Part shown: positions 18,594 to 26,751 of the stretch, in pieces
Numbering within the stretch: position 1 is the stretch's first letter
Layout of the letters: each line of letters opens with the position of its first letter
DNA from: DASQYE01 sp035940775
Lineage (GTDB): Bacteria > Acidobacteriota > Blastocatellia > Pyrinomonadales > Pyrinomonadaceae
Direction of reading: 5' to 3'
Assembly (NCBI GenBank): GCA_035940775.1
Contig: DASZEN010000028.1
Location: 1-64,000, forward strand
DNA length: 64,000 bases
Notes under the pieces: model-generated
Told to the model about the DNA's origin: nothing
The model's database searches: none
Seen by the model: the letters and a program-made list of their open reading frames with translations, nothing else
Program-made: the position numbers and the translations under genes

Positions 18594-19730
18594 CTAAAAG
18601 TGGCGCAGGAGCGGCGCGATGTCCGGCTGCGTGACGCTCAGCTTGATCTGGACTTCGTTATCCTGCGCCGTGACGGTCAGACCTTTGATAAGACTCGAAA
18701 ATGCGTCGGCCTCAGCCTTGTTTGAGCCCCGGCCGATGCCCAGACCGCTGACGAGCTTTAGTCCGTTGAGCGCCTGGGCAATGTCGCGGGCCTGATCCGC
18801 ATTCTCCGTGCGGGCGGCGAAGAGCGTTTCGGCGTTCGTCCCCACGGTGCTGAAAGAGCCGTAAACCTGCCGTATGGATTCGGCCAGCTTACTGACCTTA
18901 GCATCGCCGAACCCGAATCCCTTAGCCATTCCGGGCGGTACATTTCCAGCGAAGCCTGCGAAAGCGCCCGAAGTCCGCGTCGCTAACTCAACCAGGCTCT
19001 GGTCGACGCGCTCCGCGCCCGGATTGATGGTCGCGCGCACGCTCTCAAGATCGCCCATGACAATCGTGTTCGAGTCGAGTTCGGCGACGGCCATTCTTTG
19101 CGTATCGGCCTTGTCGGCCTTGAAGGCCGGAGCGCTGTCGCCAACACCAGCACCAGCGCCAGTACCAGCGCCAGTGCCAACGCCATCGCCGACGACGACG
19201 GCGGCGTCGGCGGCGACTACGTCGCGCGGTGAAGCCAGCACGTATATCTTCTTCCCTTCATAGACCTGCTCTTCGCGCTCGACCTTCTCCTTTTTCCTGA
19301 CGGCCGCGAATCCTTTGTCGATCAAATCCGAGGCGACGAAGCTGCCGCGCGTGATGGCCACGAACCTGGAATGGCCGCTCCTTCGCGCCTGATCGAAGCG
19401 CAAGCCGATAGCGAGGCTGTCGAACGTGCGCGGGTCGATACCTGTCTCCTGCTGAAACTTGTCGAGCTTGGCGTTGATCTTCGCGAATAGAGTGGGGTCT
19501 CCGGCCAGAAAGTTCGGGAGCGTATCGGAGACGAGCTTCTGCGTGTCTACGAAGATGATGATGTCGGATGCCGGAAGCTCGGCCAGCGCCGTGCCGGGCG
19601 CTACAACCGCCGCTCGGCTTGCAGCGTTAGTCTTCGCGACGACGCTCCGGCTCGCCTGGGCTACGATCAGGGCCATCGCCGCCAGCAGGATCGCCAGCGC
19701 GACGAGCGATGCTTGAAATCTCTTGTTCAT
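18594..19730 (-). CDS. Secreted protein of unknown function, tandem paralog A
   Basis: A 378-aa exported protein not matched to a named family. It starts with a signal-peptide-like segment (MNKRFQASLVALAILLAAMALIVAQA). The mature part shares a recurring scheme with the next gene upstream: LPASD, then a phrase like FVDTQKLVSDTLP, then GIDPRTFDSLAIGLRF, and later a region ending with an LKV/LTV block and a TDIAPLLRHF-like end. Between about residues 183 and 197 it carries a Gly/Thr/Ala/Val-rich linker encoded by short CCAGYR repeats, absent from its paralog. GAGGTT lies before the ATG. No catalytic motif was seen. Confidence 0.8.
   Translation of the reverse strand: MNKRFQASLVALAILLAAMALIVAQASRSVVAKTNAASRAAVVAPGTALAELPASDIIIFVDTQKLVSDTLPNFLAGDPTLFAKINAKLDKFQQETGIDPRTFDSLAIGLRFDQARRSGHSRFVAITRGSFVASDLIDKGFAAVRKKEKVEREEQVYEGKKIYVLASPRDVVAADAAVVVGDGVGTGAGTGAGAGVGDSAPAFKADKADTQRMAVAELDSNTIVMGDLESVRATINPGAERVDQSLVELATRTSGAFAGFAGNVPPGMAKGFGFGDAKVSKLAESIRQVYGSFSTVGTNAETLFAARTENADQARDIAQALNGLKLVSGLGIGRGSNKAEADAFSSLIKGLTVTAQDNEVQIKLSVTQPDIAPLLRHF
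19140..19190 (+). repeat. Short tandem repeat inside the paralog A gene
   Basis: Imperfect six-base units of the form CCAGYR run for about 50 bp and encode an in-frame Gly-Thr/Ala/Val linker. Because the unit is a multiple of three, copy-number change would not break the frame. The paralog at 19960-21003 lacks this tract. Confidence 0.7.
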
Positions 19731-19854
19731 AATTTTTAACCTCTTAAATCTTCAAACAATCCTGGCCCCTTCTTAAAGAGCCTGCGGATTAATTCGGGGC
19801 CGATACTTCTCCTGCCCTGTAAAGACGACGAGGGCGCGACGACCGTTAACACGA

Positions 19855-19887
19855 AAGGCCATTTGTTCCTAAAGAACAAGTGGCCTT
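19855..19887 (-). terminator. Hairpin terminator between the tandem paralogs
   Basis: A 14-bp stem with one wobble pair (AAGGCCATTTGTTC at 19855-19868 with GAACAAGTGGCCTT at 19874-19887) closes a five-base loop. On the minus strand it is followed by TTTCGTGTT. It lies about 70 bp past the stop of the 19960-21003 gene, so the two paralogs are probably separate transcripts. Confidence 0.65.
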
Positions 19888-19959
19888 ATCAGTATTGCCC
19901 GGCTTCGGCTCGCATGGCAAGGGGGAAGTGACGCGCCCCCCGCTCCCGCGCGCCGCGCC

Positions 19960-21003
19960 CTAGAAAATGCGTACCAGCGAGGCGATGTCCGTCTGAGCGA
20001 TCTCCAAACGAATTTGCAGATCGCTCCCCTCGGTCGTCACCTTCAGATTGTCTATCACGCTCTGCGCGAGCTTGCCCTTGTCGGCCGGAAGCTGCGCGAT
20101 CAGGAAGCCGCTGAACTGCCTCAGTGCGGCCAGCGAGTCGTTGAGGCTCCGTGCCTGCTCTGGCTTTTCCGTGTGCGCGACCATCAGCATGTCGAAGCCC
20201 GTGGCGGTCGTGCCGATTGAGCCGTAAGCCTGTCGAATCGAAGCGATGCTCCTGCTGATCTCCTCGTTGTCAATGCCGGAGGATTGGGCGACCGATGGCG
20301 GCACGTTGGCCGCAAAGCCTAAGATAGCGTTCGGATTGCGCGTCGCCAGTTGTACCAGCTCACCGCCGATGCGCCCGCGTCCCTTGTGCGCATCGACCGC
20401 AGCCCGCACGACATCCAGATCGCCCAGCGCGAGCGTTTGCGCGTCGAGCGCCGCCACCGAAATGTCACTCACCCGCATGTTCAAAAGCCCCAGCCACTTC
20501 ATCCTGTCATTTACACTGAAGGTATAAATGGTCTGACCGGCATACTTCTGCTCCTGGTATTTGCCCTTCATGGCGATGCGCGCGGCGGCGATCATCGCGG
20601 GGGCATTGAAGCGACCCTGCGCGAGCGCGACGATGTCCGTGGTCACAACCGTCGGCGAGCGGCTGATGAAGCGCAATCCGACGGCGACGCGGTCAAACGT
20701 ACGCACGTCCAGACCGTAGCGCGTTTTGAAGCTGTCTATGTCGGCATTGATCTGCGCCAGCCTCGGTTTATCTTCGGCGAGAGCGCGCGGCAAAGCATCA
20801 TTCAATAGCTTCTGGACATCGACGAACATCGCCACGTCCGAGGCGGGCAGCGTCGGCAGCAATGCGTTGGCCGCCGGAGCCTGAGTAGTAGTCGTCGTCG
20901 CCGCCGTCGTCTTCGTCCTGGTCTGCGCGCTCGCAGCCGGAGCGATCAGGGCCGCGAGCGTGAGCCCGAGCATAATCAAAGAGGCGTAAATTTTCTTATT
21001 CAC
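19960..21003 (-). CDS. Secreted protein of unknown function, tandem paralog B
   Basis: A 347-aa exported protein homologous to the 18594-19730 product along its length. It has a signal peptide (IYASLIMLGLTLAALIAPAASA), a Thr/Ala-rich linker, then LPASDVAMFVDVQKLLNDALP and GLDVRTFDRVAVGLRF. The C-terminal block ends TDIASLVRIF, like TDIAPLLRHF in the paralog. The start codon is GTG at 21003, with AAGGTGAG about 12 nt upstream. The two genes look like a tandem duplication that has diverged substantially. Function is unknown. Confidence 0.8.
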   Translation of the reverse strand: MNKKIYASLIMLGLTLAALIAPAASAQTRTKTTAATTTTTQAPAANALLPTLPASDVAMFVDVQKLLNDALPRALAEDKPRLAQINADIDSFKTRYGLDVRTFDRVAVGLRFISRSPTVVTTDIVALAQGRFNAPAMIAAARIAMKGKYQEQKYAGQTIYTFSVNDRMKWLGLLNMRVSDISVAALDAQTLALGDLDVVRAAVDAHKGRGRIGGELVQLATRNPNAILGFAANVPPSVAQSSGIDNEEISRSIASIRQAYGSIGTTATGFDMLMVAHTEKPEQARSLNDSLAALRQFSGFLIAQLPADKGKLAQSVIDNLKVTTEGSDLQIRLEIAQTDIASLVRIF

Positions 21004-21177
21004 TATTGATAGCTCACCTTTCAGGAAAGCAAGGGCTGTAAGGCCGCCGGGGATGAAATCTATAATTCGATAGTCTTGCGTGCTTTCACTTCATCCTCAA
21101 AATCTTCCGGCCTTACACGTTAGTCCTCGCGGTTATCCGCCCACTTCGGATGCAAAGCCGGGCGGGCGGGGTTGGCT

Positions 21178-22086
21178 CTATTTTCTCCTGGCGCGACGGT
21201 TTTCTTCGCCGTCTCCGCCGAGCAGACCGGGCAGAGAGGGAAGCATCTGCGCCGTTATCTCGTCGGAGGTCACCTTCTTGTAATCCTTCGGCAGCTCGAA
21301 GAGCGACGCGTCAACCTCCTGCTTGATATCGCGCATCTCCATAGAGACCTTCGAGCCGCGCGCCGTCTCGCCCGTCGAAGTGGTCTCCGACTTGACGGGC
21401 ATCCCGAGCGATTCGTCTATCCAGATGATGGTTTCAGTCTTTACACCGCGCGCCTCGTCGCCCCCGGCCGCAGTCGTCACTCTGTACTTGGTCGTCGCGC
21501 GCCCGTTGACCGTTTCCGTGCCGAGCTTTTCATAGTTGGCTCCGGGGTCGGATTCGTTAAGCAGCTTGTCGGGCGAAAAATCGGACGGAAGATTTTGGGC
21601 CATGCTTGACAGCGTGCCGCCCTCGCCGGGCTTGACCTCGGCGTAGAGCTTCTTTGAGTGAAGGAGCACGTAATGTCCCGACGCGAGTTGCAGGTCGGAC
21701 ATCCTCGCCCCCGGAATCAACTCGTAATCGACGCGTCGCCGCTCTGCGTCGCGCGCAATCCTGATCTCGCGGCTCAATAGATTGCTGATGCCGGGGATAA
21801 CAGGAGTGTCGCCGCCGAGGCTGCCCGTGACGACCATCGTCGCCGTGTAACGCTCCGGCTCTTTGGTCGAAAAGGGAGGCGTCCTGGAAGTGTTACCCGA
21901 GGCGTTGGAAGAGTTGCCGCCGCCCGCGCCGCTCGCCGCGCCGCCCGTATTGGCCTCTTCGCCGGAGCGTTTGCAGGCAGTAGTAGCGCCCGCGACGACC
22001 GTGAGCATAAGCGCGAGCGAGAGGACGAGCGCTCGCGGGCGCACCCGCTTCGCTTTCATTGATTCCGTCATGAATCGAAAAGGCAT
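21178..22086 (-). CDS. Putative lipoprotein, outer-membrane-lipoprotein-carrier-like
   Basis: Probable exported lipoprotein of 302 aa. I start it at 22086 (MPFRFMTESMKAKRV), because AAGGAG lies about 12 nt upstream; the open frame reaches 22167 but that part overlaps the thiolase 3' end. A Lys/Arg-rich region and a hydrophobic stretch end in GATTAC38, a lipobox-like cysteine. After a Gly/Ser/Asn linker, the beta-rich remainder (YTATMVVTGSLGG, ETIIWIDESLGMPVKSET, SKVSMEMRDIKQEVDASLFELPKDYKKV) resembles LolA-fold proteins of the DUF4412 sort. The stop of the thiolase gene lies 22 bp upstream, so the two are likely co-transcribed. Confidence 0.75.
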   Translation of the reverse strand: MPFRFMTESMKAKRVRPRALVLSLALMLTVVAGATTACKRSGEEANTGGAASGAGGGNSSNASGNTSRTPPFSTKEPERYTATMVVTGSLGGDTPVIPGISNLLSREIRIARDAERRRVDYELIPGARMSDLQLASGHYVLLHSKKLYAEVKPGEGGTLSSMAQNLPSDFSPDKLLNESDPGANYEKLGTETVNGRATTKYRVTTAAGGDEARGVKTETIIWIDESLGMPVKSETTSTGETARGSKVSMEMRDIKQEVDASLFELPKDYKKVTSDEITAQMLPSLPGLLGGDGEENRRARRK

Positions 22087-22108
22087 CGAAATTTTATTCT
22101 CCTTAACC

Positions 22109-23290
22109 TCAAACGCGCTCGACCAGCAGGGCCAGGCCCATCCCGCCGCTGACGCACAACGTTGCAAGTCCGCGCCGCGCCCTGCGCTTCTTCATCTCGT
22201 GCAGGAGCGTCACGCTGATGCGAACTCCGGTGCAGCCGATTGGATGGCCCAGGGCGATGGCCCCGCCGTTGACGTTCAAACGCTCGGCATCCAACCCGAG
22301 GTCGCGGTCGCAGGCGATGACCTGTGCCGCGAACGCCTCGTTGAGTTCCACCAGCTCTATATCGTCGAGCGTCAAGCGCTGCCGTTCGAGCAGCGCCCGC
22401 ACGGCTGGCACGGGGCCAATGCCCATGATCTCAGGGGCGACGCCCGCGATCTCGTAATCGACGATGCGCGCCTCGGCTTCAGCGCCGGATTCCTTCAACG
22501 TCTCCTCGCTCATCAGCACGAGCGCCGCCGCTCCGTCCGTGATGCCGGAAGAATTACCCGCCGTCACCGTGCCGTCCCTGTTAAAGACGGGCGCGAGTTT
22601 GCCGAGCGCTTCGATTGTCGCCCCGGCCCTGTAGTGCTCATCGCGCGCAAATGTGACGGCCTCGCCTTTGCGGCCTTTGACCTCAAGCGGCAAAATCTCT
22701 GCATCGAAGCGACCGCCCTCGATGGCAGCTTCGGCGCGCTGCTGCGACCTCAATGCATACTCGTCCTGTTCGCGTCGCGAGACTTCATAGCGACGCGCCA
22801 GATTCTCAGCCGTCTCGCCCATCACCAGACCCGAGAGCGGATCGTTGAATCCGTCGCGGTACATACCGTCGACCAGTTCCATATTGCCGAGTCGAGCGCC
22901 CCAGCGCGCGCCCTCGGCATAATAGGGGACGCGCGACATGCTCTCGGAGCCGCCCGCGAGCACGGCCCGCGCACGCCCGAGCATGATCTCCTGCGCGCCC
23001 AGGATAATCGCCTTCAGTCCAGAGCCGCACGCCTGATTGACGGTGAAGGCGGGCACAGTTTCGGGCACGCCCGCGCGATACGTAATCTGGCGGGCGACGT
23101 TCGGGCCGCCTCCGGCCTGACGTGCCGAACCCCAGATGGATTCCTGAATCTGTAAGGGTGAAATACGCGCCCGACGCAAGCTTTCCCGGGCCACCGCCGC
23201 GCCCATATCGGCCGCCGACCACCCGGCGAGCGTTCCGCCGAAACGTCCTATGGGCGTGCGCACGGAACCCGTTAGATAGACATTCTTCAT
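22109..23290 (-). CDS. Thiolase (acetyl-CoA C-acyltransferase)
   Basis: Thiolase family enzyme that forms or cleaves beta-ketoacyl-CoA. The acyl-accepting cysteine is C88 (NQACGSGLKA), the histidine lies in GHPIGCTG near residue 350, and the second cysteine lies in LCVSGGMG near residue 380, so the active site is complete. I start it at 23290 (MKNVYLTGSVRTPIG), with AAGGA 10 nt upstream; this gives 393 aa, the normal length. The open frame extends to 23362 but that part is not thiolase-like. Whether it serves beta-oxidation or acetoacetyl-CoA synthesis cannot be told from sequence. No other fatty-acid genes are adjacent. Confidence 0.95.
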   Translation of the reverse strand: MKNVYLTGSVRTPIGRFGGTLAGWSAADMGAAVARESLRRARISPLQIQESIWGSARQAGGGPNVARQITYRAGVPETVPAFTVNQACGSGLKAIILGAQEIMLGRARAVLAGGSESMSRVPYYAEGARWGARLGNMELVDGMYRDGFNDPLSGLVMGETAENLARRYEVSRREQDEYALRSQQRAEAAIEGGRFDAEILPLEVKGRKGEAVTFARDEHYRAGATIEALGKLAPVFNRDGTVTAGNSSGITDGAAALVLMSEETLKESGAEAEARIVDYEIAGVAPEIMGIGPVPAVRALLERQRLTLDDIELVELNEAFAAQVIACDRDLGLDAERLNVNGGAIALGHPIGCTGVRISVTLLHEMKKRRARRGLATLCVSGGMGLALLVERV

Positions 23291-23525
23291 TGCCACGCTG
23301 TCCTTAAATGGGAAATACTTATGGTGTCCGAATGACGTGTGATTGATGTAAGATGTTAACACATAGAAAAGCAGGGATGAAGGCGCAAGGATGAATTATA
23401 AAAGAGCAGCCGCGAATGCTTTGAATGCCGGATGCCGAATATTAGTCAGAGAGCCCGACACGCGCAGCTAAGATTCAGCGGCCGTCTTTTCATTCTCCGC
23501 CCTTACTTTTACGCCACCTCACCGG

Positions 23526-25079
23526 ATGCTCGAACGCCTCACCGACAGGGACGAAATAGCAGACGCCGCGCGGCGCATCGATGAATTGATCGCGGCGCAC
23601 GGCGAGTGGGTCTACGCTCAAGCGTCAGCGGGCGGCGCTACGACGGCGCTGCGACGAAATGAGATAGACATTCACGTCTCGCAGAATCGCCTGATCTTCT
23701 CCTGCTGGACTGAGAAGGGCGTGCGCACGTGGCGCGTCAGGGCATGGGAATGGACGGGCGAGAAGCTCCTGATGGACGCGACGCGCCGCGCCGGGGCGGA
23801 GCGCTCCCGGCTCGTGCTCGTGCCGCGTCTCTCGACCGAAACAGCAAATATAATCATCAGCGCCGCGCGTCGTGAACGCGCGCAACATCTGGCGCGTCTC
23901 GCCTCGGGCGTGATTGCCGGAGCCGCGACGGTCGAGCGGACGGCGCTCAGCGCGGGTGCTCGGCGCGGCCTGCCCGGACGATACGCACGCATACTGCTTC
24001 GCCTGCCGCAAGAGCGCATCGCCGTCACAGGAGTAGTCGCCCCCTTTCAAGCATACGATGTCGACGCTTTTCTATCCTCCACACTCATCTGGTTTACGCG
24101 CGCCCGTGAGCGAGCGCGCTTACCCCCCATACGCAAACTCTGGCTCATCGCCGACCATCGTCACACGGCTGCGATAGCCGCGCGCCTCGCGCTCCTCAAT
24201 GAAGACTTGCGGCGGTCTATCTCTCTGTTTGTGATTGATGATGAATGGCGCGAGCTAAGTCGAGCGTCCCCCTTAGAGCAGGAGGAGCTATGGACGGCAC
24301 GGCCCGCGCGTCTGCTTCGGCCCTCAAAAATCGAGCCGGGCGAATGGGCCGCACGAATCGTAGCCCTCGCGCCCGGTGCGATTGACGTGGTGAGCGCGCG
24401 CCGTGGCGAGACGCTGCGCTATCACGGACTCGCTTTCGCGCGTGTGCGGCGTGTGATGAGCGTCGAGCGCGTGTGGTTCGGCGTCGCGGGCGCGCCGCGC
24501 CGTTTGCTGGACGAGAGCACGGCCGAAGACCTGGACAAACTCTTACGCCAGTTGATAGAGCACCGTCGCGCCGATGCTGTTGATCGCCGCCACGCGCTCT
24601 ACAGGCTTGCGCCCGAAGCCTGGCTCGAATCCATGCTCAGGCGCGACATCACGCACCTCGACCCAGGGCTTATCCTCTCGCCTCTCTACGCGCAGTTTCG
24701 CGCCGCGCAGGAGGAGGTAGCCCGGGGCGCTGCGGCGGCGCGTCCCATCGACCTGCTGGCGCTCAGGCGCGACGGTCGTCTCGTCGTCATCGAGCTGAAG
24801 GTTTCCGAAGATCGCGAGCACGTCTTGCAGGCGGCAGACTACTGGCGGCGCGTCGAGGCGCACAGGCGTTGTGGCAACCTGCGGCGCGCGCGTCTATTCG
24901 GTGACGCTCCCATCGCAGATGAATCCCCGCTCGTCTACCTGGTCGCGCCGACGCTCCGTTTTCATCGCTCCTTCGCCACGTTGGCCCGCGCCATCGACCC
25001 AAGAATCGAAACCTATCGCTTCGACCTCAACGAGGACTGGCGCGCTGGCATCCGCGTCATGCGACGCGTTGTGACTTAA
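23526..25079 (+). CDS. Unknown protein with C-terminal PD-(D/E)XK nuclease-like domain
   Basis: A 517-aa Arg-rich protein. Residues about 360-460 match the PD-(D/E)XK nuclease fold in outline. A helix carries E368 (PEAWLESMLRRD), a strand carries D409 (RPIDLLALRRDG), the next strand holds E423-L-K425 (LVVIELKV), and a helix follows with Q and Y residues (VLQAADYWRRVE), as in Mrr/NucS-like enzymes. The first 350 residues are unlike any family I can name. No methylase, helicase or other restriction-type partner is adjacent. A DNA repair or defence nuclease is plausible; the nuclease call is from motif only. Confidence 0.65.
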   Translation: MLERLTDRDEIADAARRIDELIAAHGEWVYAQASAGGATTALRRNEIDIHVSQNRLIFSCWTEKGVRTWRVRAWEWTGEKLLMDATRRAGAERSRLVLVPRLSTETANIIISAARRERAQHLARLASGVIAGAATVERTALSAGARRGLPGRYARILLRLPQERIAVTGVVAPFQAYDVDAFLSSTLIWFTRARERARLPPIRKLWLIADHRHTAAIAARLALLNEDLRRSISLFVIDDEWRELSRASPLEQEELWTARPARLLRPSKIEPGEWAARIVALAPGAIDVVSARRGETLRYHGLAFARVRRVMSVERVWFGVAGAPRRLLDESTAEDLDKLLRQLIEHRRADAVDRRHALYRLAPEAWLESMLRRDITHLDPGLILSPLYAQFRAAQEEVARGAAAARPIDLLALRRDGRLVVIELKVSEDREHVLQAADYWRRVEAHRRCGNLRRARLFGDAPIADESPLVYLVAPTLRFHRSFATLARAIDPRIETYRFDLNEDWRAGIRVMRRVVT

Positions 25080-25257
25080 CACGTTAAGCGGCAATTTCGT
25101 GCGTCGCAGAAGAGGCCAGTTCAGCTCATCCTGGCGGCAATTGGCTCAATAACGAGCACTGGCGGGCGCGCGCGTGGCTTCGCGACCGGAACGATAAAAC
25201 TGCCGGTAATAGTGAGCCGCCAGGCACAAGCTCCGACTCCATTTGTGTCAAATACTA

Positions 25258-25796
25258 CACAGACTTGAATGATTATTTGAAAGATACAGATACAGGTCTC
25301 GTCAGTTGTATCTCAAAATCGCAGGAAGGAAATATGGTTTACAGGCATGGCCTTCCATATAACTTTATCTGAGGGCGACACCGGAAAATTATTATTGAAA
25401 AAGCTGGCAGATGGGGTTAGCATTAAGGTCTTCATTTACGACCCGCCAGCCTCAACGTACCGCTGGTGGCGCAACAGTGGGGCAGAGAAGACGCAAATCA
25501 TCTGCTCAGAGTGATTGCCGCGACCGGCATTAATATCTAACCGAGCTTTACGCGACCTCTAAAAGTAAAAACCTTAAGAAGTATGTGGGAATCGAATTGG
25601 ATGGAGAAATTCCTCAATCATGTCTCTACATTTTTGATCGCCATGACCCCGGTAGAGTTATACCAATTTTATTCCTCACGCGGGTCAAAACAGATCCACC
25701 GAACTGACCGGATATCTTTTCCGCAACGACGAATGTCGCGACGCTATTATTAATTTATGGGATGGCCGCGAAGAGGTGGGCGTCAATTACGTTTGA
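25258..25796 (+). pseudogene. Decayed gene, possibly phospholipase-D-like
   Basis: This AT-richer stretch has no long open frame, but protein-like segments appear in successive frames. From 25281 to 25514 one frame reads through RRKEIWFTGMAFHITLSEG and KLADGVSIKVFIYDPPAS, which resembles the first half of phospholipase-D-like proteins. After a stop the sequence continues as KKYVGIELDGEIPQSCLYIF (about 25570-25703). After another frame change it reads YLFRNDECRDAIINLWDG, ending at a TGA at 25794-25796. The simplest explanation is one gene with several frameshifts or stops. A possible 55-aa remnant frame runs 25347-25514 behind AGGAAGGA. Identity is uncertain. Confidence 0.45.
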
Positions 25797-26031
25797 AGCA
25801 TGGAAGGATAAACCGGAGAGCAGGGAATGGCTGGCAGGCGGAAACATTAAAACTCAATGAGCTGCGTGAAGATAGCGGTTAACATAGGCATTGCCTGTCA
25901 GTCCATTTTAGATGATTGCGTTTGAGCTTGCCTCTCTTTTACTCATCTGGTCTGTAACTGTTTCTCAGCAGTTCAACTCCGGCTCCCTCGCTGGTCGGCT
26001 TCTAACCATAACAAAACAGTGGAGGTGAGAT
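25797..26031. other. Intergenic AT-richer stretch before the membrane protein gene
   Basis: No gene was seen. A loose inverted repeat (CTGGCAGGC near 25829 and GCCTGTCAG near 25892) is the only structure noted. The promoter for the following gene should be here, but no convincing -35/-10 pair was found. Confidence 0.4.
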
Positions 26032-26556
26032 ATGAATTATATGGCACTGGGCTTTGTCGGGGCTGGCTTCTTTCTGTCACTTATCGCCTTTATCCTTAGG
26101 GGGTTGAAAGCCAGAATAGACTGGGGCCTTGATTGCAAGTACTATAGCCTGCTAGGTCTCTCCGTATTAGGAAGCGTTCTGGCTTTTATCGGGTTCCTGA
26201 AGTTCTCGCATGGGATTCCTGATAAGGTGGACTACACACAAACCCTTACTGTTATGGCTCTTCTAACGTCAGGGATAATTGCGGGCTACTTCAACTTTAC
26301 TTTTGACCAGGCGGCCGATGACGAAAAGTTTTTCCCCTCCGCCCTCTCGATCTGCTTTATCCTACTGTTCCATCTGGTGTTCGCTGCCATCAGCTTTTAC
26401 ATAGGAAAGAGCGAGCGGATCCATGAGGTCGAAGGAGCGAACGTCATCGCTCCTCTAATCATGCTGATCCTTCTGGTGGCAATTGCCGTGCGCGAATTCT
26501 GGGACTACCGGAAAGGCCCAGCGGCTGGCGGGTCAGCGGGCACGATCACCCAGTAG
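26032..26556 (+). CDS. Small integral membrane protein of unknown function
   Basis: A 174-aa protein with five likely membrane segments (for example LGFVGAGFFLSLIAFIL, YSLLGLSVLGSVLAFIGFL, ALSICFILLFHLVFAAISFY, VIAPLIMLILLVAIAV) and a short Gly/Ala tail. No family was recognised. A strong GGAGGTGAG lies directly before the ATG. Codon use is less GC-biased than in the neighbours, suggesting acquired DNA. It lies 195 bp upstream of the radical SAM gene in the same direction; a functional link is possible but unproven. Confidence 0.8.
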   Translation: MNYMALGFVGAGFFLSLIAFILRGLKARIDWGLDCKYYSLLGLSVLGSVLAFIGFLKFSHGIPDKVDYTQTLTVMALLTSGIIAGYFNFTFDQAADDEKFFPSALSICFILLFHLVFAAISFYIGKSERIHEVEGANVIAPLIMLILLVAIAVREFWDYRKGPAAGGSAGTITQ

Positions 26557-26751
26557 CGCCTCTTTCATCTTTTGCCTGCTCCCATCAATCGTGCGTCACG
26601 CGGGCGGTTACTTCAATTGGAGCTATAGACTTCAAGCGGGTGAAAGCAGTTTTTAGTAGGCCCTCGTACGCGCCGAGCCTGCTCCTCATCAACCCATCGC
26701 GACCATCGGCCAGCGCCTGAGAGGCCGCCCTTACCTGGAGGTGACCACACA

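Noticed and set aside
26557..26751. Possible 21-codon GTG frame as a small precursor upstream of the radical SAM gene
   Set aside because: No ribosome binding site and too little information to tell it from chance.
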